Source of the DNA: Metarhizium brunneum
Lineage: Eukaryota > Ascomycota > Sordariomycetes > Hypocreales > Clavicipitaceae
Length of the DNA stretch: 64,000 nt
Reading direction: 5' to 3'
Assembly (NCBI RefSeq): GCF_013426205.1
Contig: NC_089427.1
Coordinates: forward strand, 248,001-312,000
Shown here: positions 20,423 to 31,541 of the stretch, piece after piece
How positions within the stretch are numbered: position 1 is the first letter of the stretch
How the letters are laid out: each line of letters begins with the position of its first letter
The notes under the pieces: generated by a model
What the model saw: the letters and a program-made list of their open reading frames with translations, nothing else
What the model was told of the DNA's origin: nothing
The model's database searches: none
Made by a program: the position numbers and the translations under genes

Positions 20423-21781
20423 CTAGCCAAATACAGGCGGGCCAACCGGCTTGTGGAATAAATTCAACAATGCGTTAACGCCAAGTTTGATAGCAATACC
20501 CCACGTTTTAATGTCAAGCAAGGAGGACAGAAGCGTTTTCCTTGAACAGCCTGACTTGGGCTTTTTGCCCTTCATAATTTTCTTCAACCAATAGATTGCT
20601 TTCGGTGCGCCTATCAGGGCATAACTTGCATGCTCGGACGCAATATCCCGTACATATTCGACACTAGCACCTCCATCGCAGTACTTCTTCACAACGGCAT
20701 CGGAATCAGCGACCCGGCTGACTTGATCGAAAACAGATTTGTACCAGTATAACGGAATCTTTGGTGTCTTTTTACCCAGAGCATTCTCATTGAGAACTTG
20801 AACGACAATCTTGTTTTGATACATAAAATTTCGGTCATCAAACATGCCGATAATGTCTTTAAGGAGGTACGCGGCAGCGTTGGCCAAAAGGCACCGGGTC
20901 CCAGCCTTGAAGAATGCCTCGGTTTTTTCCGGCTTCAGATGATCCAGGACCAGCTGCGCCACGTCAGGATACTCTGCGGACAAACCTAGAATGCCAGTGG
21001 GGATCAACCCTGCGAACAGTCCCTTGTTGATGGTAGTGAGCGCCTTGGTAATGTTGGGGACTGTACCGCCTACGGCAGCGCCGGCAATCTGAAGCTCAGG
21101 GGCATATTCTGGTTGAAGCTCAGCGGCATGGTTGGTCGCCAGACTGCCGCCGGAATATCCCCACATGGCAATGGTAGAGTTGCCGCGGATGCCGGTAAAC
21201 GGAGACGAGTTGAGAGCGGCTCGGATTCCATCCAGCGTAGCATAGCCAGCGCGCCTATTGGCCAAGAATGCGGAATTTGGGCCTTGGAAGTCGGGGATAA
21301 CAACCACCCAGCCTTCTCCGAGAGCTCCTTGGACGAGAAGCAGCTCCCCTTGCGTGAGGAGTGTTCCAAGAAGTGGCCCGGATGCTGAGTGGAGCTGAAG
21401 GGCATAAGACGGGGCACAGTCAATAGATGCTGCGTCTTCTGCGACCTGGTAGGACAGGAGCTTTGAACGGTCTGCCTTGTGCGGTATCAGCACAGTGAGC
21501 ACGGTTGCTGTTGCGTTGCCGAAGCTGTCTGTAGTTCTATACAGAATCTGGTAACTGGAATTCAGGTTGAGCCGCGCAATGCCGAAAGCGGCTATTGGGG
21601 AGAGAGGCTTCCGCCGTTTTAATATTGTACCAGGTTCTACCTGGCCAACATTGTCAGGAACAGCATAGAAGGAGTCTTTACTTGGCACCATGGGACCAGA
21701 CCGTGGGCTGAGCGGTGTTGGTATTGCTTTTGCCATGGTAGCCAAGACGGCTGTAAGAAAAACTCGAAGAGACATGCCCAT
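20423..21781 (-). CDS. Secretory lipase, LIP family
   Basis: Secreted serine hydrolase of 452 residues from the ATG at 21781 (MGMSLRVFLTAVLATMAKA); the ATG at 21775 is equally good. The frame is open to 21853, but only through a TTG. The signal peptide spans about 20 residues, with mature protein from near IPTPLSPR. The LIP-family pattern is clear: SYQVAEDAASIDCAPSYAL, then VIPDFQGPNSAFLANRRAGY (oxyanion region and substrate pocket). The nucleophile elbow is MWGYSGGSLATNHAAEL, GxSxG as in yeast secretory lipases. DSD and EHASY near residues 370-400 are candidates for the acid and His of the triad. Single exon. It is probably used on triglycerides or other esters outside the cell. Confidence 0.88.
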   Translation of the reverse strand: MGMSLRVFLTAVLATMAKAIPTPLSPRSGPMVPSKDSFYAVPDNVGQVEPGTILKRRKPLSPIAAFGIARLNLNSSYQILYRTTDSFGNATATVLTVLIPHKADRSKLLSYQVAEDAASIDCAPSYALQLHSASGPLLGTLLTQGELLLVQGALGEGWVVVIPDFQGPNSAFLANRRAGYATLDGIRAALNSSPFTGIRGNSTIAMWGYSGGSLATNHAAELQPEYAPELQIAGAAVGGTVPNITKALTTINKGLFAGLIPTGILGLSAEYPDVAQLVLDHLKPEKTEAFFKAGTRCLLANAAAYLLKDIIGMFDDRNFMYQNKIVVQVLNENALGKKTPKIPLYWYKSVFDQVSRVADSDAVVKKYCDGGASVEYVRDIASEHASYALIGAPKAIYWLKKIMKGKKPKSGCSRKTLLSSLLDIKTWGIAIKLGVNALLNLFHKPVGPPVFG

Positions 21782-22937
21782 TATTATTTGCCAGGTGATG
21801 ACTTGAAAAACATAACCGGCGTTGGAGAAAGAAGCCACAACCGATAGGTTCAAGGTGGAAAATACGAATGAAGAAAAAAAAAGAACCAGCCTTCCTTTAA
21901 ATGCTTAGAGTATTTTTCACACGGAAATGGCCGATTACACTAGGGCTACGGCCACGAGACTAGGGCAAAGTCCGTCACTGACTTGTTGTATTTAAAGACG
22001 CCTTTGGTCAACTAGGCCTCGAGAAAAACCAACGACCTTTGATACCAAAGACTGTTATTAGATGAAATGAGTCATGTTGCTCCAAGCCTTTCCACATGTC
22101 GTTTGTTGCTCGCCAACTCCAAGTTCAAAGGTGCAATACTGTGACAAGGGCTAAAGGCATGTGGGCTTGTGTCGCTCGGAAGCTGCGGTTAATTCGTCTT
22201 GACTAGACCATCTGGAGGCTTCCCCTTCAAGTTGAGGCAGCAGGCAGTTGAGAACTGAGTCGACGTCGGCCAAGCAGAAGCCATTCCGAAATAGGCACTG
22301 CGTTCCAGAGATATCGACAATGCACGCGCATGGGCACATGGCAGCTAGTGGACCTGGCACGGGGAAGTGGGGTTATTGTCAATGCCCTGGGGTTTACCTG
22401 GGGTGATGCAAAAGGGGCCGTGCTGGCAAAAAAGAAGAGATATCCCGATGGTGGCGTTGGGGTTGATGCATTGCAAGCGGTCATGAGATGTTAATCTATT
22501 CAATGTTGGGACATGGAGCTGTATGCATGAGCGCTGTAGCCCACATCGCGACCGCCTTTGATACACACACATCCAGGCTGCCACACCCTTACATGTAAGT
22601 TTTGTGTAATTGAGTGGAAATCGTGATATTTATTTATAAATTAAAGGTCGGAATTGAAGGTTACTGGGCGCGTGGAGGAAAATAACATATTTCCATTTTT
22701 TTGTGTGTAGAACACACCAAGGGGTGTGGGTTGTGGAGTCCCCGACCCCATCGGGCTAGTAAAGTGGGCTACATCGCTCATGAGGCAAGAACCAAACTGC
22801 ATGTGGCCACTTATTCTATTTCTTTTTTATTTCTTTTAGAAATATGCCATCATGTTCGTGATACGGTAGTGCCATTGTATTTCTGACATTAAATCCCAAG
22901 TCTGCCACACGGCTATTGCAAGACCGGTCCGGCCGAC
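21782..22937. other. Intergenic region containing an LTR-like remnant
   Basis: Upstream of the lipase. Apart from the repeat at 21917-22055, nothing coding is seen. AT-rich DNA occupies 22.58-22.9 kb. Confidence 0.4.
21917..22055 (-). mobile_element. Solo-LTR-like dispersed repeat, copy A (inverted relative to copy B)
   Basis: The reverse complement matches the region at 39231-39317. Blocks such as ctagggcaaagtcc, gactt.ttg.attt.aa, gtcaac.aggcctcgag and gacctttgata are shared in the same order. By eye about three quarters of positions agree over ~90 bp. The left end (gtgtgaaa on the minus strand) resembles the TGTGACA end of copy B. Confidence 0.55.
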
Positions 22938-24375
22938 TCACGGACCCGGAGCATCCGACTCACCAACGCCGTCAATACCGTCGGCGAGACTATCTTCCAG
23001 ACTTGTCCAGCCTGGCAACCCAAAAAAATCCATGAGTAGTTGCTCAGCCCTCTTGGCGGGCTTCACATCACTCAAGTCGCGGCCCTCATTTTCCGGGGCC
23101 GGGGGGAGTTTGCTCTGTGGACGAAGTCTACGGAATACTTGAATAACGTCTGTCCAGTTATAAGGGCCCGCAAACGCAAATAAGCGCTCGTCTCTCACCG
23201 CTGGATCGAGAAGCCCAATGACGTGAAGACGGGCCGTATCCTGCACGTCCACGTACCATTCTGTTTATTCCCACGTTAGCACTTTACCTGTGGGAGGAGA
23301 CGGTTGTCCTTACGCGGTGGCAAGAGATGCAAAGCCGTCTTGTCCCCTTGCAGGAGCCTCCGTGCGAGGCCCATCGTCGACGCTGTCATTTGGGGCGAAA
23401 GAACACGCCCATACTGTGCAGCGGGCGGTAAAGACTTAGCGACCGTCGTAATTGGTTGCAAGGGGAAACAGTCTTACGTTGACGTTGGGCAAAACCGCGT
23501 TCATGACGAAATGCGGCTTATTTTCTCTCATCCAGTTCCACGCAGCTCGCTCACCCTCCGTCTTTGACGCGGCGTAGACCACGTAGGGCTTGTGCGCGGC
23601 CGGCGTGCTCTCGCTCCACGCAGCCTTGACCGCGTCATCGTTCCACGTATCTAACTGTAGGTTGGGATCAACGGGCTCTTGTGACGCGATGGCAACAGCG
23701 AAATACATACCCTCTGTAACGGTACATTTCTCGTTGGGTTTCGGGATGAGAGCCGCGGTTGAAGACGAAGTCAAGACGAATCTTTTTATCGCTGCGTGCT
23801 TCGATGCACTTGTGAGTATGCTTTCCGTCCCCCTCACTACATTTGGAATAACAGCGCTAGGGTCCGGATTCATAAAGACAATGGAAGCTTGTGCCAGTCG
23901 CGTTGTAAGTTTTCGTGCCTCCCAAGCGGCCTTTGCAGCGTGAACCTACGACGTGGATGACCCCGGCAGTGTCTTGCATCGCGTCGTCAAATGCTCCTGG
24001 CTCCTCCATGTTAGCTGTGACAACCGTCTCGAAGCAGCCCTTGCCATGTCTTTTCTCAAAGAGTTCAGTCAGCCACGGCTTGTGCTCGCGAACGGTCCCG
24101 CGGACTCGGTAGCCTAGCTCTAATAAGAGATCGACAATATTAGAAGCAATGTACCCATTGGCTCCCGTGACAAGAATCAGGGAGCCCTTTGAATTGCTGT
24201 TGTTGGAGACATGGGTCTGGGAGAAAGTGTTCAATTTGATCTGATAACCCTTTTTGATAGCAAAGATGCCATTTTTCAAGGCCCTTGGGTCAAGAAGAGC
24301 CAGCTGGGCCTTCAATGTTGTCTATACGAGCAGCAGTGGGGAAGTCGTCAGGCCACGGTTGCCTAAAACCTCCAT
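22938..24375 (-). CDS. NAD(P)H-dependent aldehyde/ketone reductase, extended SDR (dihydroflavonol-4-reductase-like)
   Basis: Extended short-chain reductase of 404 residues in this model. Exons are 24375..24370 (ATG GAG only), 24321..23946, 23887..23478, 23413..23314 and 23260..22938. The tiny first exon is proposed because the frame at 24315 starts at TTG just after an in-frame TAG. The cofactor site is LILVTGANGYIASNIVDLL, followed by LGYRVRGTVR. The active-site set is TSSSTAALIP and the YxxxK in YVVYAASKTEGERAAW. The C-terminal part has WYVDVQDTARLHVIGLLDP, typical of this family. The 23888-23945 donor (GTTCAC) is unusual; the obvious GTAGGT five bases before is out of phase. Residues NGIFAIKKGYQ to SNSK look like an insertion before the cofactor site. 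Confidence 0.78.
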
Positions 24376-24867
24376 CGTGGTCTCGTGACTCTTCAATTGA
24401 TGTTCTCGTGTAACCTTTGTTTGTGTCCTTGGCCTGACCGTGTACTTTTCTTTACAATTCTGCAATAGAAACAAGTGTTTTTCTCGTAGTATACTTGTAG
24501 TAAATAGATGAAATCTCGTCTTTTATTTATATAATATCACGACACGTCTTAAAGCGCATCGTATTGACCCTATACTCGTTTTTCGTTTGCTGAGTTGGGG
24601 TTAGAACATCAATGATGTCGACTCACACGGAATCCCTCCAATTGCCAGGCGATTCCTGCAATCACTTCTTGTGTGCGCCCCGGTCAGTTCCCCTTATCCC
24701 CTATAGGGTAACCCATGCAGCCAGCCTATTCTGGGACCTGCGCCGTGGCCTGTAAGCTGGACCGTAACATGTCGTGTATACAAGTTCAATATAAATTTCG
24801 GCTTCTTTTCGACTGAGTTGCCCAACAGAGAGCATTATCTGACAGATATAGCCTGTCCATTTATAAC

Positions 24868-24996
24868 ATGGTGTCTCTAGTCTCCTTCACGCGAAACAAA
24901 ACTTCAATCTGCAAGTACTGCCGAGACTGGAGCACAGCCAAGGCGAGATTCACGAACTGTCAATACAAATCGTGTTTTCTCCGACAGCAAGAGTGA
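24868..24996 (+). CDS. Tiny Cys-rich open frame, doubtful
   Basis: A frame of 42 residues starts MVSLVSFTRNKTS and carries CKYC then NCQYKSC, a possible zinc-ribbon-like spacing. It has no signal peptide and no recognised homologue. It could be chance or a piece of a decayed gene. Confidence 0.15.
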   Translation: MVSLVSFTRNKTSICKYCRDWSTAKARFTNCQYKSCFLRQQE

Positions 24997-25065
24997 ATAC
25001 AGCGGGGGTCGGAGAGCCGTGGGGATCAAATTTCAAGGTATTCTTTGCTTGTAAGTCCTACTTGC

Positions 25066-25403
25066 GCAAATGAAAACACTTATACGACGACGTTTGTCAC
25101 ACGTCCAAGACCAAAACAAAGGCACCAGCCACAAAGATTACACAACAAAGAAATTATCACGAGGACCCGGAGTTGGACCTTGACGAGGGTTGTCCCAGTC
25201 CTCACGGACATTTTGTATTTACAGAGACCTCTGATCCCCAAAGACCTCTTGGGAAACCAACGAACTTCGATGCCTGAAAGTCGCTCATTGAATTGAATTT
25301 TGAACCAAACCGTTCCAAACCCAGTAACGCTGCCATTGTCAGAGCATCGTTTGCTTGTTTGCTCTGCTTGTGCAAATAAAAACACTTGTACGACGACGTT
25401 GGA
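25066..25403 (+). repeat. Diverged direct repeat pair
   Basis: The segment aaaacacttatacgacgacg near 25073 recurs as aaaacacttgtacgacgacg near 25379. The preceding gcaaat.a is also shared. Spacing is about 305 bp. Origin is unknown, possibly a small duplication or a mobile-element relic. Confidence 0.4.
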
Positions 25404-25734
25404 GGCCATCGGGGGCTTTGCACTTGCCAGACCAAGTGGTGTGTGCAGTATTTGCAGCCCGATACCAGCTTCATACCATATTGTACCATTGCGGCAGTCA
25501 CCCTGATATCACTGTAGGAGACTTTGCCGCCCATCGCTTCTCAGACGTGGCAAGGTGGCTCCTTTGCCAGCTCACTATTCCCGCCGGGCAGCTCATCCTG
25601 CGTGATTTTGCCGCTACTGCTGAAATGAGCATTGTAATCTATACCTACATCTCAAATTTCAAGCTAGTAAAAGAGGAGTTTCTCACTTCACTCAACACCC
25701 TTTCCATATAATATAGCATCACGCATACCTCGAG

Positions 25735-27420
25735 CTAGCGCGAAAATATAGCCGACGTCCAAAGCAACTCGATAACTCCGTCATCTTTATCCAGAGGGAC
25801 ATTGTTCTTGTCGACCCACCGGGGGTCATCGCCTTTTCGCACATAAGTCTGCAAGATGGACCCGTCTTCCTGACGCGCCGACTCTCTCAACTCCCAAGCG
25901 TCCTTGCGCCCCGTTCCCAGTAGCGATGGCCGCTGCGGACCAAACTTGTAATCAAAGCTGCCCCCCTCGTTTGTATACACGGTGCGAAACGTAGACTCAA
26001 TCTGGTGCGCGGCAAACTTGATGCCGTGGGGATACGACGCGATCGAGTACCCGGAAATAATGTAGTCGTCTGTTGTTTGGAACCGCTGCAGGATGCAGTC
26101 CTCGCCGCACGCGTAGGCAACCGTGGCCATGTGCCCGGGGACGGCGTGGTGCCAGCTCCGGTAGTGATGGAGGGAGAGCGGTTGTCTCCCCGATTCGTAG
26201 AAACCCGCAGGATCGCCGGACATGTCGAGTTGCCAGAGATTGTCCAATGCGGTGAGCACCACGTCGGGGTTTCGGCTTATACACTGAAGCAGTAGCCGGT
26301 CGCCCTGCTCCTCTGCTTCGTGCAGCTTCTCGGCTGATGAGCATTCGTCAAATAATCCCGCGACCCGCTGGGCGGTGGTGTAGGATAGGAAGACGCCCGC
26401 GCCGCCGAATGCTTGTGGTCCGTGGCGTAGGACGGCATATACCTCCTCTGAGAGGGCGCCGATGTACATTTCGGCGGTGTGGTCAAACTCGGCCATCTTT
26501 TGCGCGAGAGCATGCATAGAGGGGAAAAAGGTGTCGTCGTCGCAAAGAACAAACCATTTTTTTTCCAGTCTCTTCCGGTGGGAGAGCATGGCAGGAACCA
26601 GGTATAGATAGCGAACTGCCATGTCTGGTGCCGTCGACGCCTGCACATCGGCATCTATGCCCACCTGGCGAAGCAATCTTCGGGCCACTCGAAGCTGCTC
26701 ATCGGTGGCGTCTGATAGCGTCAGAAGCAGCGTGCCGCCGTTGGATCGGCCGGCGCCATCAGTCAACCAGTAGGCCCAGTCGTTGATGTACGGCGTACGA
26801 TTCTCCTCAAAGCGTTGATAGGTGGTTGAAACCCCAAAGATGAAGGCCGAGGCATCGACATTTTGGGGAAAGTTGGATGCGGAAACGCTCACTTCGATGG
26901 GATCGGAGCACAAGTCGATTTCGGGGTCGAGCCGGGACCACTTCAACGGCAAGTTGCGTCCTGACGGAAACATGGGCTGTGGGAGCTTGGTGAGGCTCTC
27001 GCGCCGCAGCTGAGGGTTTCGCGAGAATTGCACCAGACGCTTGGCGTACTTGAAGTCATCTTGAAGTTGGTACCTTTCTTTGAGCTCTGCAAAGTGAGTC
27101 TCGTTTGGCCGGCACTGTTTGCGGTCAAGCGGCTTGATGTCCGGTGGCATCCAACCTAATGGCTGCTTGTGTCGTCGTGGCGCGAAGACACAGTCCCCCG
27201 GCCAAGACCAAGACGTCGACGAATGAAAAGTCGCCGTGTAGATGAAAACAGCCGCTAGGAGAAATGCGACGAAAATGCTGGGCTTGAACGTGCGCGTTGC
27301 AACTCGCGCGACCGCATACATGTCGTCAACAAGTAGCGGGCGCCCATCTATTTTGTGATGGTAGCCTGGGCTTTGGTCTCGAAAAGCAAAACATGAGGAG
27401 CGGCCAAGCACACGGTTCAT
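25735..27420 (-). CDS. Type II membrane glycosyltransferase, Fringe-like (GT31/DUF604)
   Basis: Golgi-type glycosyltransferase of 561 residues, single exon, ATG at 27420. A cytosolic tail of about 45 residues is followed by one anchor helix, IFVAFLLAAVFIYTATF (residues ~49-65), then a luminal domain. The sugar-nucleotide site is KKWFVLCDDDTFFPSM, where DDD is the metal-binding DxD. It is followed by MYIGALSEE and AFGGAGVFLSY, both typical of Fringe-type enzymes. C-terminal sequence SLHHYRSWHH also fits. The donor and acceptor sugars cannot be inferred. Neighbours are unrelated, so it probably acts alone in protein or lipid glycosylation. Confidence 0.83.
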   Translation of the reverse strand: MNRVLGRSSCFAFRDQSPGYHHKIDGRPLLVDDMYAVARVATRTFKPSIFVAFLLAAVFIYTATFHSSTSWSWPGDCVFAPRRHKQPLGWMPPDIKPLDRKQCRPNETHFAELKERYQLQDDFKYAKRLVQFSRNPQLRRESLTKLPQPMFPSGRNLPLKWSRLDPEIDLCSDPIEVSVSASNFPQNVDASAFIFGVSTTYQRFEENRTPYINDWAYWLTDGAGRSNGGTLLLTLSDATDEQLRVARRLLRQVGIDADVQASTAPDMAVRYLYLVPAMLSHRKRLEKKWFVLCDDDTFFPSMHALAQKMAEFDHTAEMYIGALSEEVYAVLRHGPQAFGGAGVFLSYTTAQRVAGLFDECSSAEKLHEAEEQGDRLLLQCISRNPDVVLTALDNLWQLDMSGDPAGFYESGRQPLSLHHYRSWHHAVPGHMATVAYACGEDCILQRFQTTDDYIISGYSIASYPHGIKFAAHQIESTFRTVYTNEGGSFDYKFGPQRPSLLGTGRKDAWELRESARQEDGSILQTYVRKGDDPRWVDKNNVPLDKDDGVIELLWTSAIFSR

Positions 27421-30200
27421 CGAAAGAGCAACGCAAAGGCTTTAAAACGCACTGCGTCACATCTGTTGGTCCATGCAAACGACGGGAGCAAACACGTGTT
27501 ACGTCTTGACCTGGATGCATGACGACGGGCTTGATTTAATTAGGGACTCCACAACCTACGCCCCTTGGTGTTTCAAAATGTGTCAATCATCTTGAGAAAA
27601 TGCCTCTCATCATGCGGTCCGGTACTTGCCATGTCGGCTTTATGCACGTTGACACTTGACATTTCTTCAACAGGCCCGAGCGGCCCTACACGGCAGCATC
27701 CCAAGCCGCTCAAAACTGTCAAATGCGCAGATTTTATCGGGTCGGCTCTTGATCCGAGTCCATCTGTGGGCTTGTCGCCATGACAATTCCATCCTCCGCC
27801 ATCGACGCTTGCAACGGGCTGCTTCTAGGAGCTTGTACGACTGCCGATCTTGTTGCGCTGTGTTACAGCATTTTCTGATCCTCCATACCTGCCTTGAGTC
27901 GTTAGCTGCGACTGCCCTTTAATTTCTGATTGTGTAAGGGTTCAAGTCTTCTTTGAATGCTGTCTGGTGGCGCTCGGGGTTAGACCCTGGTCCATCCAGG
28001 TATCCTTGCCCGGCATTTCAGTCCCTCCATTTTATTATATTAATTGGTTTATATGCAAGCTAATAATTTAATCTTCCGTCATCCGATCACTTGACTCTAC
28101 ATGTGTAGAACAGCCCGACCCTTGATTTCTTCTTTATGCGTGACCTAATCTCCCGAGGCATGCGACCAGATGCCTTCCGCCCGCCCGCCCTATATAAAAT
28201 ACGGAATAAAGCCAGTATATACTATGTAAATGCATGATTAATAGAAGTAATACAAGATAGTTATTTATACATAATAGGGTTATTAGTATACTAATACATT
28301 TAAACACACAAGCTGCAACCCGTAATACTTATAGCCAGCTACGACAGCCAACTTGCGACGTGGCCACAACGGCTAGTCACGTGCCACACGGTTGCATGCA
28401 GGAAATAATAGAATTATTTCCTACTATCGTAGAATAGTCAAGTTCGTCTTTCCCGATAACTGGTGGCTTTGGACGGCCCTGCGTCTCGTATTTGGTCGAC
28501 ATATTTAGCTTTGTCAACCTTTAAAAGGCCGTTGGGCCTAAGACTGAGCGGGTATTGGCAAGATGGGGGTGGCGTAAATAGGGTAAGAAGTCAATGGGAT
28601 ATGATTGGGAGATGACATACAGCGGCGTCAGCTCTCGAGACGAGTAATGGGCTACGGTTGCCCCGACATATTTACGCCGATTGCACAGAGGAAGATGGTG
28701 ATTTGATTGCTGGAAATTCTTTCGTCGACCTTTAACAGGGCCCGGGAAAGGGGGTTGTGCCTGGACAGCGACCAACTTCTATAATCGCGTAGATCTTTGA
28801 TCCGTGTGTCTAGCCGATGGGCACTTTCGAGAAATACCCGTACTCCGGCTGCTTTCACCATATTACTCTAGGCTGTGAATATCGTAGGCAATAGCTGCCA
28901 GATTCGGTTGGAGCTCTCGAACCATGTTTCAAAGTGGCAGCAAGTTTGCTGGAGATGTTCCGAGGGCGAAATAGACGTCGTCTTGCGGACAGGAGCTTCG
29001 AGGCATAGGCAGTACAACGGATGAAGTTGGAGGCCAGTTGTAGTAGCTAGTTTGGGCTTGCCCCTTTGGCAAAAGATTCGTTCGGGGGACGTTTCTGTAT
29101 TGGCATTAGCATTCGATACGGGGCAGAGTTCTGGGGATAGTAGGTAGAGCCATATTACAGGAGAAACGTGCAGGCGAGAACGAAGAAGGGAACAGAAGGG
29201 GGTCGACGACAGTTAGCCACAGATCGGCTTTGTTTAGGCAACGGCAGCCAGAGTTCACGGACCCTCGAAGTGGTGGCATACCAAGCCAGCTCGCCAAGCC
29301 AACTGCGAATCAATGGTCTTTGATAGAAGGGCCGACTACAAGGCGGCCAAAATTACCCCCATGACCAACGACTGCCGACCAACAGTTACACAGCAACACC
29401 TAGAAACAAACGCCTGCAAATAAGCAGCTGCCAACTTTGTCCTTGACTGAATCTACCCAGGTCGGGAATTGTGGCACTTTTACACCTGAAGATGAAACAT
29501 CGAGAATAGATCTGTTATTAGTTTGGACCTCATGACCGAGATTTACCTTTTGGATAAAGGGCATGCACATGGCTTGTTGGGCCTCCTAGATACAAAGCCT
29601 GATTCATGACTCAACCTTTGACAGATACACACCAGCACGCATGGACCAACACCTGGGATTCATGATACCAGATTCTTTGACCAGACGTGAACTCACCGTC
29701 AGCCCAGAGACAAGTAAGACCATGGGGCTTCACCACACAACTTGAACAGTAGTTTTATGCATCACAATGCCCACGACGGATCTGACAAAGGCCGAGGGAT
29801 GTGGTGTTACAGCTTCATTGTAATAGTAAACATAGCATCGTCCTCGTGGCCCCGGCCATGACTTGCTTGATGCTTTCCACGTCTGAAATTCATTGTCATG
29901 TCAATGAGGCTTTGTGTACGGTGTCGCAGGATATTTTTGCCCATCGAAAAATATAAACCAATATACGGTAATATATCATCTAGGGAAAAGAGATAAATAT
30001 GAGTGAATGTCGTGTATTTCTCGACGAAATGAACATCATCAAGCAAACAATTCTATCGACTGTCAGATCTTGACGCAATAATTGCTTCTCGCGAACTATC
30101 TGTCCTCGTTATTCGGCGTGCAGAACTATAGCACCTTCTCTACCGATCCTAGACTTGGCTCTTAGTATCCATTTCTAACTTCAAAGCTCCCAAGTCTACA
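27421..30200. other. Gene-poor 2.8-kb region, partly very AT-rich
   Basis: No supported gene. The stretch 28.0-28.35 kb is strongly AT-rich. A minus-strand frame at 28652-28861 (..RLDTRIKDLRDYRSWSLSRHNPLSRAL..) reads like a protein fragment, but I do not recognise it. It is probably decayed repetitive DNA. Confidence 0.4.
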
Positions 30201-31541
30201 ATGTCCCCATACCCGACTGTTCTTGAGGCTCTTCAGTGGCCTACCACCACCCTCGATGCTGCCGAAGCTCCGCCCGGACCTAATACGAGGGTGCTCACGG
30301 CTCTTGAAATCTGCACATGGGACAATTGGTCAGACTTTACCTTTGATAATATCATGTCTATTTTTGGAAACCATTTGAAGAAGGACTATCTCGGTCAGCG
30401 GGAGCCAGTGGCCATGGAAAGAGACGTGGAGGTCTATAATGAAGAGTCCGTTGATGGTGGGCTGCGCCGATTCCCGTTCCCAGTTATCAACAGCGCGTTG
30501 GGCTCCTCGACGGAGGTACAAGAAAACGCTCCATACTATGGCTACGGAACTAGAGTCAAGGCCAACAGAATGAAACCTGACTGGTCCTGTACCTCGAATC
30601 TGGCGAAAAAGGGTTCGGGGTACATCAACCTCGTTCCCGGGGACACCAAAACTAGTGCCAAATTCAACCCGGACATGCTTAAATCCAACTTTGAGGAATG
30701 GAAGAAGGTCGTTACCCAGTTGGCTGCATACGCTGACGGGCATCGCGTCCGGTACGGCTTCATTGTCACTGATGTATCGGTGATTGTTCTCAGGTTTGTG
30801 CGTGAAGGCTCTGCGCCTGGCGTGGGCGCGAATCTCGCCCAGCGGTCAACCAGAAACAAAAGGCCAACCAGAGACCCTACACCCCAGTCGTCAAGCGAGG
30901 CAGAAATCACGTCCAGCCAGTCTTCCGAAGACTATGGTCGGGGCCAGGACCTTCTTACCGAGTTCAAGGCCATTCCCTGGAGTACACACGGACGCGGCAA
31001 GCTCACTGCCAAACTCGCTCTTTTCGCTCTGGCAATGATGTCTCTGCACGGGGATAACTATATCGCTCGCGGCTATCCGAAGATGAACACGTGGCGTGGT
31101 GGACCCAACGGGATCAGGCACAATACGTCCGGTGAATTCCGCATGAAGGAGACACCGGGTTATGACATGGACGAGCCTGTGGGTGAGCAGCCCAAGAGTA
31201 AGGAGCCCGAGGGTGAAGAGTTTGAAGAAGAAGACGAGGAAGACGACAAGAAAAACGACAAGGAAGACGACGAGGACGACGAGGAGGAAGACCAACCACA
31301 GATTAGCGCAACGGCGTCCATTATTGGCGACACGGACCATCTGGCTCCGGATATTACGAGGCTCAAGGTGGTGCACAATGTTGAGTTTACAAAAAGGAAA
31401 GGGGTCTGGTACTACAAGGACTGCCGGGGAAAATCCGTGCCCTACAAGGAGGGGCAATTCGAGTACGATACGACTCTTAAGCGCTATGTAAAATCTGGAC
31501 GGCGGTATAAATACGTGGCCCAGAGTCTTCCAGACATGTAA
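30201..31541 (+). CDS. Fungal protein with PD-(D/E)xK-like core and acidic region, function unknown
   Basis: Single-exon frame of 446 residues. The N-terminal half contains RMKPDWSC (Asp127) followed about 20 residues later by VPGDTKTSAKF (Asp148, Lys150). Then come W..VVTQLAAYA and YGFIVTDVSVIVLRF. The D...D-x-K arrangement with a following Q..Y helix and a strand ending in a hydrophobic ..v.RF pattern resembles PD-(D/E)xK nuclease-like folds. This is inference from pattern only. Residues ~333-362 are almost purely acidic with a few Lys. A basic C-terminal region (KRKGVWYYKDCRGKSVPY) follows. No signal or membrane segment. An FTA2-like gene lies about 0.9 kb downstream on the same strand. 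Confidence 0.65.
   Translation: MSPYPTVLEALQWPTTTLDAAEAPPGPNTRVLTALEICTWDNWSDFTFDNIMSIFGNHLKKDYLGQREPVAMERDVEVYNEESVDGGLRRFPFPVINSALGSSTEVQENAPYYGYGTRVKANRMKPDWSCTSNLAKKGSGYINLVPGDTKTSAKFNPDMLKSNFEEWKKVVTQLAAYADGHRVRYGFIVTDVSVIVLRFVREGSAPGVGANLAQRSTRNKRPTRDPTPQSSSEAEITSSQSSEDYGRGQDLLTEFKAIPWSTHGRGKLTAKLALFALAMMSLHGDNYIARGYPKMNTWRGGPNGIRHNTSGEFRMKETPGYDMDEPVGEQPKSKEPEGEEFEEEDEEDDKKNDKEDDEDDEEEDQPQISATASIIGDTDHLAPDITRLKVVHNVEFTKRKGVWYYKDCRGKSVPYKEGQFEYDTTLKRYVKSGRRYKYVAQSLPDM

Larger units (their letters stand above)
24376..25734. other. Intergenic region with a short direct duplication
   Basis: No strong gene. A 42-residue frame at 24868-24996 has CKYC and C-x4-C pairs but no other support. 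A ~33-bp segment near 25066 recurs near 25371. Confidence 0.4.

Noticed and set aside
27920..28010. Possible tRNA (ggttcaagtc T-loop-like sequence)
   Set aside because: No matching acceptor or anticodon stems could be drawn around it.
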